Shown: positions 53,918 to 61,969 of the stretch, one piece after another | How the letters are laid out: each line of letters opens with the position of its first letter | Position numbering within the stretch: position 1 is the stretch's first letter | Position numbers and translations under genes: made by a program | Assembly (NCBI GenBank): GCA_900102065.1 | Contig: FMVK01000008.1 | Span: 1 to 64,000 of the forward strand | Length of the DNA stretch: 64,000 bases | Reading direction: 5' to 3' | Source: Lachnospiraceae bacterium XPB1003 | GTDB taxonomy: Bacteria; Bacillota; Clostridia; Lachnospirales; Lachnospiraceae | The notes under the pieces: generated by a model | Databases searched by the model: none | Told to the model about the DNA's origin: nothing | The model's input: only the letters and a program-made list of their open reading frames with translations

Positions 53918-55699
53918 TTACTCTGTAACAGTTATATAAGAAGAATTCTCATCAATGTAACTCTGTTCTGCTTTTCCGAATTTACATTTATCAAATGTAA
54001 TGGTACTCAGATCATCAAGGGTGAAAAATTCTCCCTCGTTATCCTCAAATGTGCAGGATGTAAATGTCATATGACTGGGCTCGTAGATCTCGATAGCTAC
54101 ACCGTAATCGGGATGTCCGTTCCTTACAAACTGTGAGTTCGTAAAATCAAATCCCTCACACCATGAAAGGAGGAGTGCACCGTATTCACAGTCTCTGAGC
54201 AAACAGTTGTCGGTAATGAATCCGTAGCAGCCGAGTGCATTTATTGCATATGTTCCGCACCCATAGAGGTCGAGGTTCTTAAGTCTTACGCCTCCGGTCT
54301 GCTCAAATGCCAGCACTTCACCTGTGCAGGATCCGGGCTCAACATCATGACCGAAAGTGATATTTTCGATGGTGATACCGCTGCATCCGTAGAAAGGAAG
54401 TACATCCATCATGGGATCATCCACAACGATCTCTGTATCTCCCGGCTTTCCCTCACCCTTGATGGTAAGGTTGTCAACATTAAGGATTCCGATCTGGTCC
54501 ATATCATAGCTTGCAACGCCGAGATACTCATTGTCCGGATAATTATCCTGACCATATTCTACGAAATAGACATAGTCGGTGATATCGTATTTACCGGGCT
54601 TAAGTATAATGCAGGTATCCGGCTTGACAGCATTCATGAATTCCTCTGCGGTAGAAACCGTAACGGTATTCTGCTTAGCTTCAATATCGCTCCACCAGCT
54701 TCCGTTTATATCGTTTTCATATCCCCAGTTGCCGTGATAGCTTTCATCGTACTCACCGTCACCGTAGAAAGCACCTTCCTGTATCTCTCCCTCGAGCTCA
54801 AGGACCTCTGCGGGCTCATCCTGGTAAACAACAACATCATCCAGAGAACCTGTTTTATCCTCGATATATTTCTCATTCAGGATGTCTTTGCAGTCATCAA
54901 ATGAAACGGTAACATCAAAAGCTCCGTATCCGAAAGTGTAATCGAGATACTTCATCTTGAATCCGTCTTTATCAACGTAGCAGGGCAGTGTATTGGCATC
55001 AGCATCCATCTTTATGCTCGAAAGAGCAACGGGATCCTCATCAGGCTCTCCTTCGTAATCGTAGATCTCGCTTTCCGGCTTTGAAAAATCATCCTTTCTG
55101 TCAGGATAAGTATCGATCAGGGCCTCATAGATGAGATCAGCCATTTTCTCGTTGTCATCTACAAAATTTGTAAATCCTCTGCTATCTCCGGACTTAACAT
55201 CGTAGTTGAAGCACTGAACAAAGGGATAGTTATCTTCTGAACCGTCAAAACTATAGTTGTCCGTGATGATGAACGAAAAAAGCTTGTCGTCAAATCTGAC
55301 AACTTCTACAGTTCTCTCATCTTTATATGAAGAAAAGTTCTCGGGTGAATTATATGCAAAATTCTTAACCTCGTTGATCTCAGTCTCTTCAAGATCCTGG
55401 TTAACCTTTTCTATCTCTTTGGCAAGCTCGGGATACTTCTCCTCAGCCTCACCCGATAATACTATCTCCTGATAGCTTCCTTCGGATGTGATGTCGTAGC
55501 CATCGAATGTAGCAGTATACTGATGAGTGACAATGGTCACCATAGCCTCTGCGTCTCCATCCTTACCATCCTTGCTATCCTTGCCTTCTTCCGCGGTCTT
55601 TCCTTCACCGCCTGCTCCCGGCATTTCACATCCGGTAAATAAAAGGGCAGATGCTGTCATTCCAAGCATCAACATTGTCAGCATTTTGTTTCTTTTCAA
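53918..55699 (-). CDS. Lipoprotein with RsiV-like domain and beta-helix domain
   Basis: 593 residues from a TTG start that has AGGAGG six bases upstream. Lipobox FTGCE follows the signal peptide, then an acidic Gly/Lys linker. Residues about 60-290 resemble the DUF3298-like module of the 47341-49002 lipoprotein (FNYDVKSGDSRGFTNFV matches DINTGEYVTASDLI). Residues about 340-590 are a right-handed parallel beta-helix with repeated short strands (IGILNVDNLTIKGEG, GITIENITFG, GVRLKNLDLYG, CTFEDNEGEF). Such helices often bind or cut polysaccharide. Surface-anchored, substrate unknown. Confidence 0.75.
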   Translation of the reverse strand: MKRNKMLTMLMLGMTASALLFTGCEMPGAGGEGKTAEEGKDSKDGKDGDAEAMVTIVTHQYTATFDGYDITSEGSYQEIVLSGEAEEKYPELAKEIEKVNQDLEETEINEVKNFAYNSPENFSSYKDERTVEVVRFDDKLFSFIITDNYSFDGSEDNYPFVQCFNYDVKSGDSRGFTNFVDDNEKMADLIYEALIDTYPDRKDDFSKPESEIYDYEGEPDEDPVALSSIKMDADANTLPCYVDKDGFKMKYLDYTFGYGAFDVTVSFDDCKDILNEKYIEDKTGSLDDVVVYQDEPAEVLELEGEIQEGAFYGDGEYDESYHGNWGYENDINGSWWSDIEAKQNTVTVSTAEEFMNAVKPDTCIILKPGKYDITDYVYFVEYGQDNYPDNEYLGVASYDMDQIGILNVDNLTIKGEGKPGDTEIVVDDPMMDVLPFYGCSGITIENITFGHDVEPGSCTGEVLAFEQTGGVRLKNLDLYGCGTYAINALGCYGFITDNCLLRDCEYGALLLSWCEGFDFTNSQFVRNGHPDYGVAIEIYEPSHMTFTSCTFEDNEGEFFTLDDLSTITFDKCKFGKAEQSYIDENSSYITVTE

Positions 55700-55769
55700 C
55701 TGTTACCTCCTTTCGGAACGATCACGAATGTGACCTTTATGTTCCTCACCTAAAAAACACTGAGCCCAC

Positions 55770-55778
55770 ATTATAACA
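55770..55778 (-). promoter_or_regulatory. Extended -10 promoter of the beta-helix lipoprotein gene
   Basis: TGT-TATAAT on the minus strand (TATAAT at 55770-55775, TG element just upstream). The -35 box is weak. The leader to the TTG start is about 65 bases. Confidence 0.55.
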
Positions 55779-55922
55779 CAGGTCTCCCGTTTAACCTAAT
55801 CAAGTGTATACAGGCTTTCAAAAGTTTTCCTCAAAGTTGTACACAAATTGTGTGTGCATTCTCAAAGTTTTATGTAAATCTGTAATGTATCTTTAAAAAT
55901 ACCATCGAGAAGCGTGTACAGT
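55779..55922. other. Divergent spacer with TTGTACACAA motif
   Basis: Intergenic sequence between two divergent genes. It contains TTGTACACAA at 55837-55846, the exact reverse complement of TTGTGTACAA at 55941-55950, which covers the -10 box of the YjfB-like gene. The first copy sits in a longer dyad ACACAA-A-TTGTGT. Confidence 0.5.
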
Positions 55923-55951
55923 TTGACATGAAAAAATCTTTTGTGTACAAT
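55923..55951 (+). promoter_or_regulatory. Promoter of the YjfB-like gene
   Basis: TTGACA (55923-55928), a 17-base spacer and TACAAT (55946-55951), a near-perfect vegetative promoter. The -10 box overlaps TTGTGTACAA, the inverse of a motif 100 bases upstream. Confidence 0.85.
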
Positions 55952-55990
55952 GTATTTAGTCACACAAGGATGTGTAAAGGAGGTTCGGAT

Positions 55991-56188
55991 ATGGGAATAG
56001 GCGGCGTTTCAGACGTACTCAGATCGGCATCAACTTTATATGGTCAGGGCAAAGTGTTGAGTGATGTTGGTACTGCCGTACTCAGCAAGAGTCTTGATGT
56101 TCAGCAGCAGCAGGGTGATGCACTCACCAAGATGATGGAGCGATCCGTTACTCCTGCTGTAGGCGGCAACTTTGATATGTCAGTATAA
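55991..56188 (+). CDS. YjfB-like putative motility protein
   Basis: 65 residues from the ATG at 55991 with AAAGGAGG upstream. A single helix pair rich in Gln and Ser: VGTAVLSKSLDVQQQQGDAL is the diagnostic stretch of the YjfB motility family (relatives: ...VLKKAMDTQEQQ...LLKML). The family is linked to flagellar regulons in Bacillus and Clostridia; its molecular role is unknown. It is transcribed alone and ends at its own terminator. Confidence 0.7.
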   Translation: MGIGGVSDVLRSASTLYGQGKVLSDVGTAVLSKSLDVQQQQGDALTKMMERSVTPAVGGNFDMSV

Positions 56189-56210
56189 ACAACAATTCTG
56201 TTCTTAAATA

Positions 56211-56238
56211 AAAAGGACTCACCGCGGTGAGCCTTTTT
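56211..56238 (+). terminator. Terminator of the YjfB-like gene
   Basis: CTCACC-GC-GGTGAG stem extended by AAAGG/CCTTT and followed by a T run. Confidence 0.85.
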
Positions 56239-56284
56239 TATTGTTCATTTTACTATTTGGTTATATTAATTTTGGTTTATTCCT

Positions 56285-57136
56285 TTATATAAGGGAGATT
56301 TTTCCGTTTTCGATCTTAATCTTTCTTTCCTTATAAAGATGTCCCACCGCACGCTTGAATTCGTTCTTGCTCATGCCGGTCTCTCTCTTTATCACCTCGG
56401 GATCTGCTTTCTCCGTAAAAGGAAGCACTCCGTCATAGGAATCCAGGAGCTCCAGTATCTTTTCCATATCAGGTTCCATCTGAAGATAGGCCTTTTCACG
56501 TACGCTTAAATTTAGTCTGCCGTCATCTCTGACCTTGGTTACTCTGGCACGGATCCTGCTGCCTTCCCTTATCCCCTCTCCGAAAAGCTCAGTCTTTGGG
56601 ATTATGGCTGAATATTTGTCATCAACCGCAACAAAAAGTCCGAATTTATCCTTGAGTTCGTAAGCCGTTCCTTCCACATCATCTCCGACATTGTAGGGAG
56701 ATTCCGTCGACAGGTACGGGTATATCTTCATGGTAGCGGCCAGTCGGTTGCTTTTATCTATGTAGAGTGCGACAGGAATCTCATCCCCCTCCCTAAGACG
56801 TCCGGTCTGCTGGGCATAGGGAAGCAGGAGGTCTTTTTCAAGTCCCCAGTCCAAAAATGCTCCTATCTTCGTTACGGAGAGCACTTTAAGACGTGCTACC
56901 GAATGAAGCGTGATCTTCGGCTCATTGGTGGTAGCGATCATGCGGTCCTCGGAATCCTTGTAGAGGAATACCTCTATGGGCTCCCCGGCTCTTAAATAGT
57001 CCGGTACCTGCTTTGCGGGCAAAAGCACACGACTGTCGGGGCCGCCTGCCTCACCGTCATCCGGATCGGCCAGATACATTCCGAAATCAACCTTTTTTAC
57101 TGCTTTAAGTGTCTGCTTTTCTCCCAGTCTGAACAT
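56285..57136 (-). CDS. cvfB: S1-like RNA-binding protein, CvfB family
   Basis: 283 residues. Three S1-like OB folds in a row, marked by VDFGMYLADP, VTKIGAFLDWGLEKDLLLP and LKDKFGLFVAVDDKYSAIIPK, are followed by a winged-helix end (GVLPFTEKADPEVIKRETG). This is the CvfB/YitL layout. In Staphylococcus CvfB binds RNA and affects virulence gene expression. Cytoplasmic. AAAGGG lies before the ATG. Confidence 0.9.
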   Translation of the reverse strand: MFRLGEKQTLKAVKKVDFGMYLADPDDGEAGGPDSRVLLPAKQVPDYLRAGEPIEVFLYKDSEDRMIATTNEPKITLHSVARLKVLSVTKIGAFLDWGLEKDLLLPYAQQTGRLREGDEIPVALYIDKSNRLAATMKIYPYLSTESPYNVGDDVEGTAYELKDKFGLFVAVDDKYSAIIPKTELFGEGIREGSRIRARVTKVRDDGRLNLSVREKAYLQMEPDMEKILELLDSYDGVLPFTEKADPEVIKRETGMSKNEFKRAVGHLYKERKIKIENGKISLI

Positions 57137-57183
57137 TAAATTCCCTTTCGTGCTTTTTTCTATTTGATATCGTTTTCGATATC

Positions 57184-57528
57184 TTATTCTATAACAAATG
57201 TGATAATCCGGTTTTTCTTCTTATTCCGGGCCTCTATAGTGACTTTTCCGTCTTCAAAAGGATGTACTTCGGTCTGTTCGTCCTTTTCATACCTATCTAT
57301 CAGGAGACAAAGTCCTATCTTTTCATCCCAGGTCACCGCATATCCTATCACGGGGGCGTTCAGGAAGCATAATTCATTCATCCTGAGCTCCGTATCCATT
57401 TTGCGGCCATCCATATCTACGATCAGCCGCTTGCCTGACATGGCGGATTCATCAGTCAATCCTCTTCTGCTGTCCAGCAGCTCATACAGTATTTTGTTGC
57501 GCCTGTAATAACCGATCATCCCTAACAT
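57184..57528 (-). CDS. Hypothetical protein
   Basis: 114 residues from the ATG at 57528 (MLGMIGYYRRN), preceded by GAGGAAGAG; longer frames lack a site. Soluble alpha/beta protein with segments RLIVDMDGRKMDTELRMNEL and IGLCLLIDRYEKDEQ and a very basic tail (NKKKNRIITF). No family recognised. Upstream of the CvfB-like gene by 47 bases on the same strand, probably co-transcribed. Confidence 0.6.
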   Translation of the reverse strand: MLGMIGYYRRNKILYELLDSRRGLTDESAMSGKRLIVDMDGRKMDTELRMNELCFLNAPVIGYAVTWDEKIGLCLLIDRYEKDEQTEVHPFEDGKVTIEARNKKKNRIITFVIE

Positions 57529-57621
57529 AGCTCTTCCTCTGCAACCATAAGACAGTGATCTGCCCCGTATCCTGCTCAGCAATATCTGTATTATGTGCCA
57601 TAGCGGTGGTTTTGTCTATTT

Positions 57622-58122
57622 TTATTCGACCATTATTTCCTCTCCCTCGTAGACTGCGCCTTCGATTCTGACCCTAACCTCATTCTCTCCGGTCACCATA
57701 ACCATAATACGTTTTGTTGCACCGGGGTATTTTACAAATGTCTTCAGTTGCTTAAAATCGTCAACGCCTAATACATTCGCCGCATAATCCAAAATACAGT
57801 TTTCACCTATCTCGGATGTCGTTAAGTCAAATTCCGTGGTCAGCGCCTGCAGATCCGACTCGAATTTTTCATTTCCCATCAGCTCTTCATCCTTCATTGC
57901 CGCCAGCATAGCCACTCGCACACTATCCGCCAGGTTGTAGTCAGCCTGAGACTTAGGCCAACGAAGGTAATCTAAGCACGATATACAACCGATGATCATC
58001 AAAGTAATGATCAAGCCCAATAAGGCCAGCCCAACTATATGTTTCCTTAAAAAACCCGGTACCCCGGATTTATTACTGTCGTCATTTCCTTCAACTTCCT
58101 TCTTACAATGTGGACAATACAT
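57622..58122 (-). CDS. Zinc-ribbon membrane protein, paralogue 3 (degenerate ribbon)
   Basis: 166 residues. It keeps the first metal pair of the N-terminal ribbon (MYCPHCKKEVEGND) but lacks the second CxxC found in its two neighbours, so the ribbon is truncated. One membrane helix follows (IVGLALLGLIITLMIIGCISCL) and then a soluble C-terminal domain of about 100 residues (MAAMKDEELMGNEKFESDLQ, shortened, and RIMVMVTGENEVRVRIEGAVY). Encoded 14 bases after paralogue 2 with an identical leader (GGGAGAAGAGTAT). Function unknown. Confidence 0.7.
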   Translation of the reverse strand: MYCPHCKKEVEGNDDSNKSGVPGFLRKHIVGLALLGLIITLMIIGCISCLDYLRWPKSQADYNLADSVRVAMLAAMKDEELMGNEKFESDLQALTTEFDLTTSEIGENCILDYAANVLGVDDFKQLKTFVKYPGATKRIMVMVTGENEVRVRIEGAVYEGEEIMVE

Positions 58123-58136
58123 ATACTCTTCTCCCT

Positions 58137-58703
58137 TTACTGGATCATTATTTCCCTGCCGTCGTAGACTGCACCTTCTATTCTGACCGTAACCTTATTC
58201 TCTCCCGTCACTGTAACCATAATGCGTTTTGTTGCATGGGGATATTTTACAAATTTCTTCAGTTGCTTATAATCGTCAACACCTAATACATTCGCCGCAT
58301 AATCCAAAATACAGTTTTCACCCAGCTTGGATGACGTTATATCAAATTCCGTGGTCAGCGCCTGAAGATCCGACTCGAATTCTTCATTTCTCATCAGCTC
58401 TTCATCCTTCATTGCCATCAGCATAGACTCATGCACTGCATCCGCCAACTGGGCGGCATAGGCAGCCTTGGTCTTAAGAATAGCGGGTTCCATATTACTC
58501 CATACACAACCTATAGCTAAAGTCATAATCAACCCCAATAAGATCAGTCCGACTATATGATCCCTTAAAAAGCCCATTACCCCGTATTTTTTTTTGATGC
58601 CTTTTCCGACATCCTCACCCTCGCTCGACATCAATAAATCTCCGCAGTTTTCGCAAACTCCGTCATTTCCCGCAACTTCCTTCTTACAATGTGGACAATA
58701 CAT
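58137..58703 (-). CDS. Zinc-ribbon membrane protein, paralogue 2
   Basis: 188 residues. Complete N-terminal zinc ribbon (YCPHCKKEV ... VCENCGDLL), a membrane helix (IVGLILLGLIMTLAIGCVW) and an outward domain with the same C-terminal motif as its neighbours (MVTVTGENKVTVRIEGAVYD). The last 20 residues are identical to paralogue 1. Likely a cell-envelope protein anchored with the ribbon in the cytoplasm. Middle gene of three. Confidence 0.75.
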   Translation of the reverse strand: MYCPHCKKEVAGNDGVCENCGDLLMSSEGEDVGKGIKKKYGVMGFLRDHIVGLILLGLIMTLAIGCVWSNMEPAILKTKAAYAAQLADAVHESMLMAMKDEELMRNEEFESDLQALTTEFDITSSKLGENCILDYAANVLGVDDYKQLKKFVKYPHATKRIMVTVTGENKVTVRIEGAVYDGREIMIQ

Positions 58704-58717
58704 ATACTCTTCTCCCT

Positions 58718-59290
58718 TTACTGGATCATTATTTCTCTGCCGTCGTAGACTGCACCTTCTATTCTGACCGTAACCTTATTCTCTCCCGTCACTGTAACCA
58801 TAATGCGTTTTGTTGCATGGGGATAATTAACACTATTTTTCAGTTGATCAAACTCCTCTATCGAAAAATTATCTGCCATACGATCCAAAACACAGTTTTC
58901 CCCCCTCCGGCATTCTGTTATATCAAATTCCGTGGTCAGCGCCTGCAGATCCGAATCAAATTCCGGATTTTTCTTCAGATCTTCATCCATCATTGCCATC
59001 AGCATAGCCGTATGAACACTATCCGCCAACTGGTTAGTATAAGCGGCCCTATTCTTAAGAATGTATGGGTATTCATTCCTCCATCCCAGGTAGATACCCC
59101 AAAAAATCAGGCCCATTAAGATCAGGCCGACTATATCTCCGATCATATATCTGGGTAAATGACCCAACTCCCTTGATTTTTTGCGTTTTTTACCGACATA
59201 CTCATCCTCGCTCGGCATCAAAATATCTCCGCAGTTTTCGCAAACTCCGTCGTTTCCTGCAACTTCCTTTTTACAATGCGGACAATACAT
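58718..59290 (-). CDS. Zinc-ribbon membrane protein, paralogue 1
   Basis: 190 residues. Same layout as the next two genes: zinc ribbon (CPHC, CENC), membrane segment (IVGLILMGLIFWGIYLGW) and a C-terminal domain beginning near YTNQLADSVHTAMLMAMMDE. First gene of the cluster; GGGAGAAGAGTAT leader before the ATG. The three arose by tandem duplication. Function unknown. Confidence 0.75.
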   Translation of the reverse strand: MYCPHCKKEVAGNDGVCENCGDILMPSEDEYVGKKRKKSRELGHLPRYMIGDIVGLILMGLIFWGIYLGWRNEYPYILKNRAAYTNQLADSVHTAMLMAMMDEDLKKNPEFDSDLQALTTEFDITECRRGENCVLDRMADNFSIEEFDQLKNSVNYPHATKRIMVTVTGENKVTVRIEGAVYDGREIMIQ

Positions 59291-59529
59291 ATACTCTTCT
59301 CCCCACCTGTTTTTTTGCTAAATTCCGAGAAATCTATTCCCACTCTTTATTATATCCGGCTCCGCCGCCTCATATAATGCTCGTTTAGATCTACATTGTA
59401 AACCATTTCAAATGCTGTTAAAACTTAAAGATGAAAATATAAACAGCAGCTGCTCCAATTCTATTCCGAATAGATTCGGAAAAAGAAAAGTTACAGCTGC
59501 CTAATATATTAACCCGGTGATCAGATATG
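59291..59529. other. Intergenic spacer before the zinc-ribbon genes
   Basis: Holds nested hairpins: TTCCGAAT/ATTCGGAA near 59462-59480, inside CAGCTG arms, which may end the upstream ADP-ribosylglycohydrolase transcript. A weak promoter (TTTACA, 17 bases, CATTAT) for the zinc-ribbon genes lies on the minus strand near 59370-59400. Confidence 0.4.
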
Positions 59530-60339
59530 TCACCTTCCATGAGTGGACTTATAGAACTTCTCTATCACTTCGATAAATTCATCCGGTATCCGCTCATTGC
59601 ACTCACGTATAAATTCATCCGGCACACCGAAAAATGCTTCCGCCAGCCCGCCCGTAATGCAGGTCAGTGTATCACAATCTCCGCCTAAAGATACCGCATT
59701 GCGGATCGAATCCTCAAAATCCTTTCCCTCAAAAAACGCCGTAAATGCTTCAGGAACCGTTTCCTGACAGCTCTCAACATGATGATAACCAGGTCTTATC
59801 TCATCACAGGTGCGTGACAGATCATAGCCAAATTCATCGATCACGTATGCTTTCACTTCTTCCCTGCTTTTTCCGTTTCGAAGCAGATATATAGCAGCCG
59901 CAACAGATTCAGCCCCCTTTATCCCTTCGGGATGATTGTGTGAAACTTCCGCAGACCACCTTGCCACCTCTCGCGTGCGCTCCAATGTATCGAAAAACCA
60001 TCCTATGGAGGATACTCTCATTGCAGAACCGTTCCCCCAGCTTCCATAAGGCTGAGGATCCTTTGAAACAAGCCATTTGGAAAATCTTCCGCCGTACTCA
60101 CCAAGTGCATATTGATTCCCGATATCCTGCATTGAAAATATCATTTCTTTCTTCATTAGATCTTCATCTGCATCTATTCCTGCTGCCATAACAGCTCTGG
60201 CTATAGCTATCGTCATGGCGGTATCGTCCGTATATCTTACCCCTTTTCTCCAATTAAATAACTCGAAATCCTTTGTTTTATCTCCCTGATCAAACTCATA
60301 GGGCGCTCCGATCATGTCACCTAAGATAGCTCCGTACAT
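59530..60339 (-). CDS. ADP-ribosylglycohydrolase family protein
   Basis: 269 residues, all-helical DraG/ARH fold. The dinuclear Mg2+ site is visible in VRYTDDTAMTIA and in AVSLGGDCDTLTCI; SHNHPEG is the third conserved block. The family removes ADP-ribose from proteins or small molecules. AAGGAGG precedes the ATG. Downstream of a 65-residue protein gene, with which it forms a probable operon. Substrate unknown. Confidence 0.9.
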   Translation of the reverse strand: MYGAILGDMIGAPYEFDQGDKTKDFELFNWRKGVRYTDDTAMTIAIARAVMAAGIDADEDLMKKEMIFSMQDIGNQYALGEYGGRFSKWLVSKDPQPYGSWGNGSAMRVSSIGWFFDTLERTREVARWSAEVSHNHPEGIKGAESVAAAIYLLRNGKSREEVKAYVIDEFGYDLSRTCDEIRPGYHHVESCQETVPEAFTAFFEGKDFEDSIRNAVSLGGDCDTLTCITGGLAEAFFGVPDEFIRECNERIPDEFIEVIEKFYKSTHGR

Positions 60340-60355
60340 TCCCGTACCTCCTTAT

Positions 60356-60553
60356 TTAATAACAACACAATTCATCGGCATAGATCACTTCATCATCATC
60401 ATATATGGCATCGATCACCGAATCCGTCGATAATCCCGTGATCTCGGCTACCAGATCATACATGGCATCGATCTGCTCATCCGAATATCTGGGATCTACA
60501 GCTAATGCTCTCAATGCATTTTTGATGTTGTATGCTGAATATGCTTCGTTCAT
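60356..60553 (-). CDS. Hypothetical small acidic protein
   Basis: 65 residues from the ATG at 60553 (AGGAGGCAG upstream); longer upstream frames are not supported. Acidic and helical (NIKNALRALAVDPRYSDEQI, VIDAIYDDDEVIYADELCCY). No family recognised. It ends 17 bases before the ADP-ribosylglycohydrolase start, so it may be co-transcribed with it and be a partner. Confidence 0.65.
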   Translation of the reverse strand: MNEAYSAYNIKNALRALAVDPRYSDEQIDAMYDLVAEITGLSTDSVIDAIYDDDEVIYADELCCY

Positions 60554-60729
60554 TTTTCTGCCTCCTGACCGTGTGTCTTTTATGCTTTTCTTCTTGTTAT
60601 TTATGATTTTCGGGGAGTTTTTTCGCCCCTCATCCCTTTGTCTGACTGTATGATAAAACTTTAAAAGTCCAATAAAAACACCACCAAGCGAAAAATATTT
60701 CATTGCCCGGTTCAGATGCAATTGCAAAA

Positions 60730-60760
60730 AAGCTCCTTCCGGCAACACCGGAAGGAGCTT
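60730..60760 (-). terminator. Terminator of the repeat lipoprotein gene
   Basis: Perfect 13-bp stem AAGCTCCTTCCGG / CCGGAAGGAGCTT with a five-base loop, then TTTTTGC on the minus strand. Confidence 0.9.
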
Positions 60761-60788
60761 TCACTTACTGATCAGATATCAGTTTTAA

Positions 60789-61646
60789 TTATTCAGCAAC
60801 AGCCTCAAGGATTGCATTAGCCTCTGCCTCGCTAAGTTCAGCAGCACCAAGAACGTTTCCGTCTCCATCGATGATGAAGCTGTCCTCACCGTCTGTGTAG
60901 TAACCAAGCATTTCGTCACCTACTGTAACAAGAACGTAAGGAGTACCATCATCTAACTCAGCCTCTTCAGCATCATACTCTGCGAATGCTTCATTCTCGC
61001 CATCATTGATGTAAGCAACCTGAGTACCATCAGCACCTGCAAAGAAGCAGATAACTGCATCTGAAGAACCGTCTGTTACATAGAAACCGCTGTCATAAGT
61101 ATACTCAGAATCATCTGAAGCTGTAGCTTCTGCATCGCTTCCGCCAAGGATGATAGCGTAGAGATCTTCTACATCATCCTCTGTAAGCTGAGCCGCAGCA
61201 TAAATATTGCCCTCCTCGTCAACGAGGTAGTACTCACCGTCACCGTTGTCGATATAACCAAGCTTAGCATCTACATCAGTGAAAGAAACAAGAAGATAAG
61301 CATCTCCATCATCTGTTTCTGCCTCTTCTACAGTATATTCTGAGCAGAACTCATTCTCGCCATCAGTAACGTAAGCGATATCAGCATCACCAACCTCGAA
61401 GAATGCAAGCATCATATCTGTCTCGCCGTCATTTGCATAGTAACCATCAACAAATACTGCCTCAACATCTTCAGATACTTCTTCTGTTGCTTCTGTTGCT
61501 TCGGGAGCTTCTGTTGCCTCTGCCTCAGTAGCCTCAGCTGTAGGCTCTGCAACTACTGTCTCAGCAGGTGCTTCTTCGCCACAGCCTGCAAGAACAGCCA
61601 TGCTCATTACTCCGGCGATTGCCAGTGTCATAATTCTCTTCTTCAT
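60789..61646 (-). CDS. Acidic lipoprotein with two internal repeats
   Basis: 285 residues. Lipoprotein signal peptide ending LAGCGEE, then a Glu/Ala/Thr-rich linker of TEAPEATEATE type. The rest is two copies of a 100-residue repeat (DGYYANDGETDMMLAFFEVG... and SGFYVTDGSSDAVICFFAGA..., shown in part), with shared AYVTDGENE/AYINDGENE and EEGNIYAAAQL/GDGNVLGAAEL. Very acidic, with DxDG-type loops that might bind Ca2+. AAAGGAGG precedes the ATG. Function unknown. Confidence 0.75.
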   Translation of the reverse strand: MKKRIMTLAIAGVMSMAVLAGCGEEAPAETVVAEPTAEATEAEATEAPEATEATEEVSEDVEAVFVDGYYANDGETDMMLAFFEVGDADIAYVTDGENEFCSEYTVEEAETDDGDAYLLVSFTDVDAKLGYIDNGDGEYYLVDEEGNIYAAAQLTEDDVEDLYAIILGGSDAEATASDDSEYTYDSGFYVTDGSSDAVICFFAGADGTQVAYINDGENEAFAEYDAEEAELDDGTPYVLVTVGDEMLGYYTDGEDSFIIDGDGNVLGAAELSEAEANAILEAVAE

Positions 61647-61969
61647 AATTTTTCCTCCTTTTTTCCGACAGGAAATCCCTCTTTCCTGTCTTCCCGGACT
61701 TATTCCGGAAAATCTTATTATTTTGTGTTACGGCTACGGATTATAACCTCGCATTATCGGTGCGGAAAGTGCCGTTAATGCATTGTTTTCTTCATTTTTC
61801 GTACTTGACAAAATATTGATTGCTGTTCTCAGCTGAATTTGCCTCATTTTCCCATAATTAACACTGAATCATTACTATTTTTGTTGCATTCTCTCTATAT
61901 ATTTTCCGCCGGTTTCTTTATATAATCTGCTTCGGAAATCAAACCATTTTTACATTCAGTCAAAATAGT
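61647..61969. other. Divergent promoter region
   Basis: 323 bases between the repeat lipoprotein and the LytTR regulator. TATAAT boxes occur on both strands (61921-61926 plus; 61739-61744 minus) without good -35 partners. A TTGACA at 61805-61810 lacks a -10 at the right place. No gene. Confidence 0.5.
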
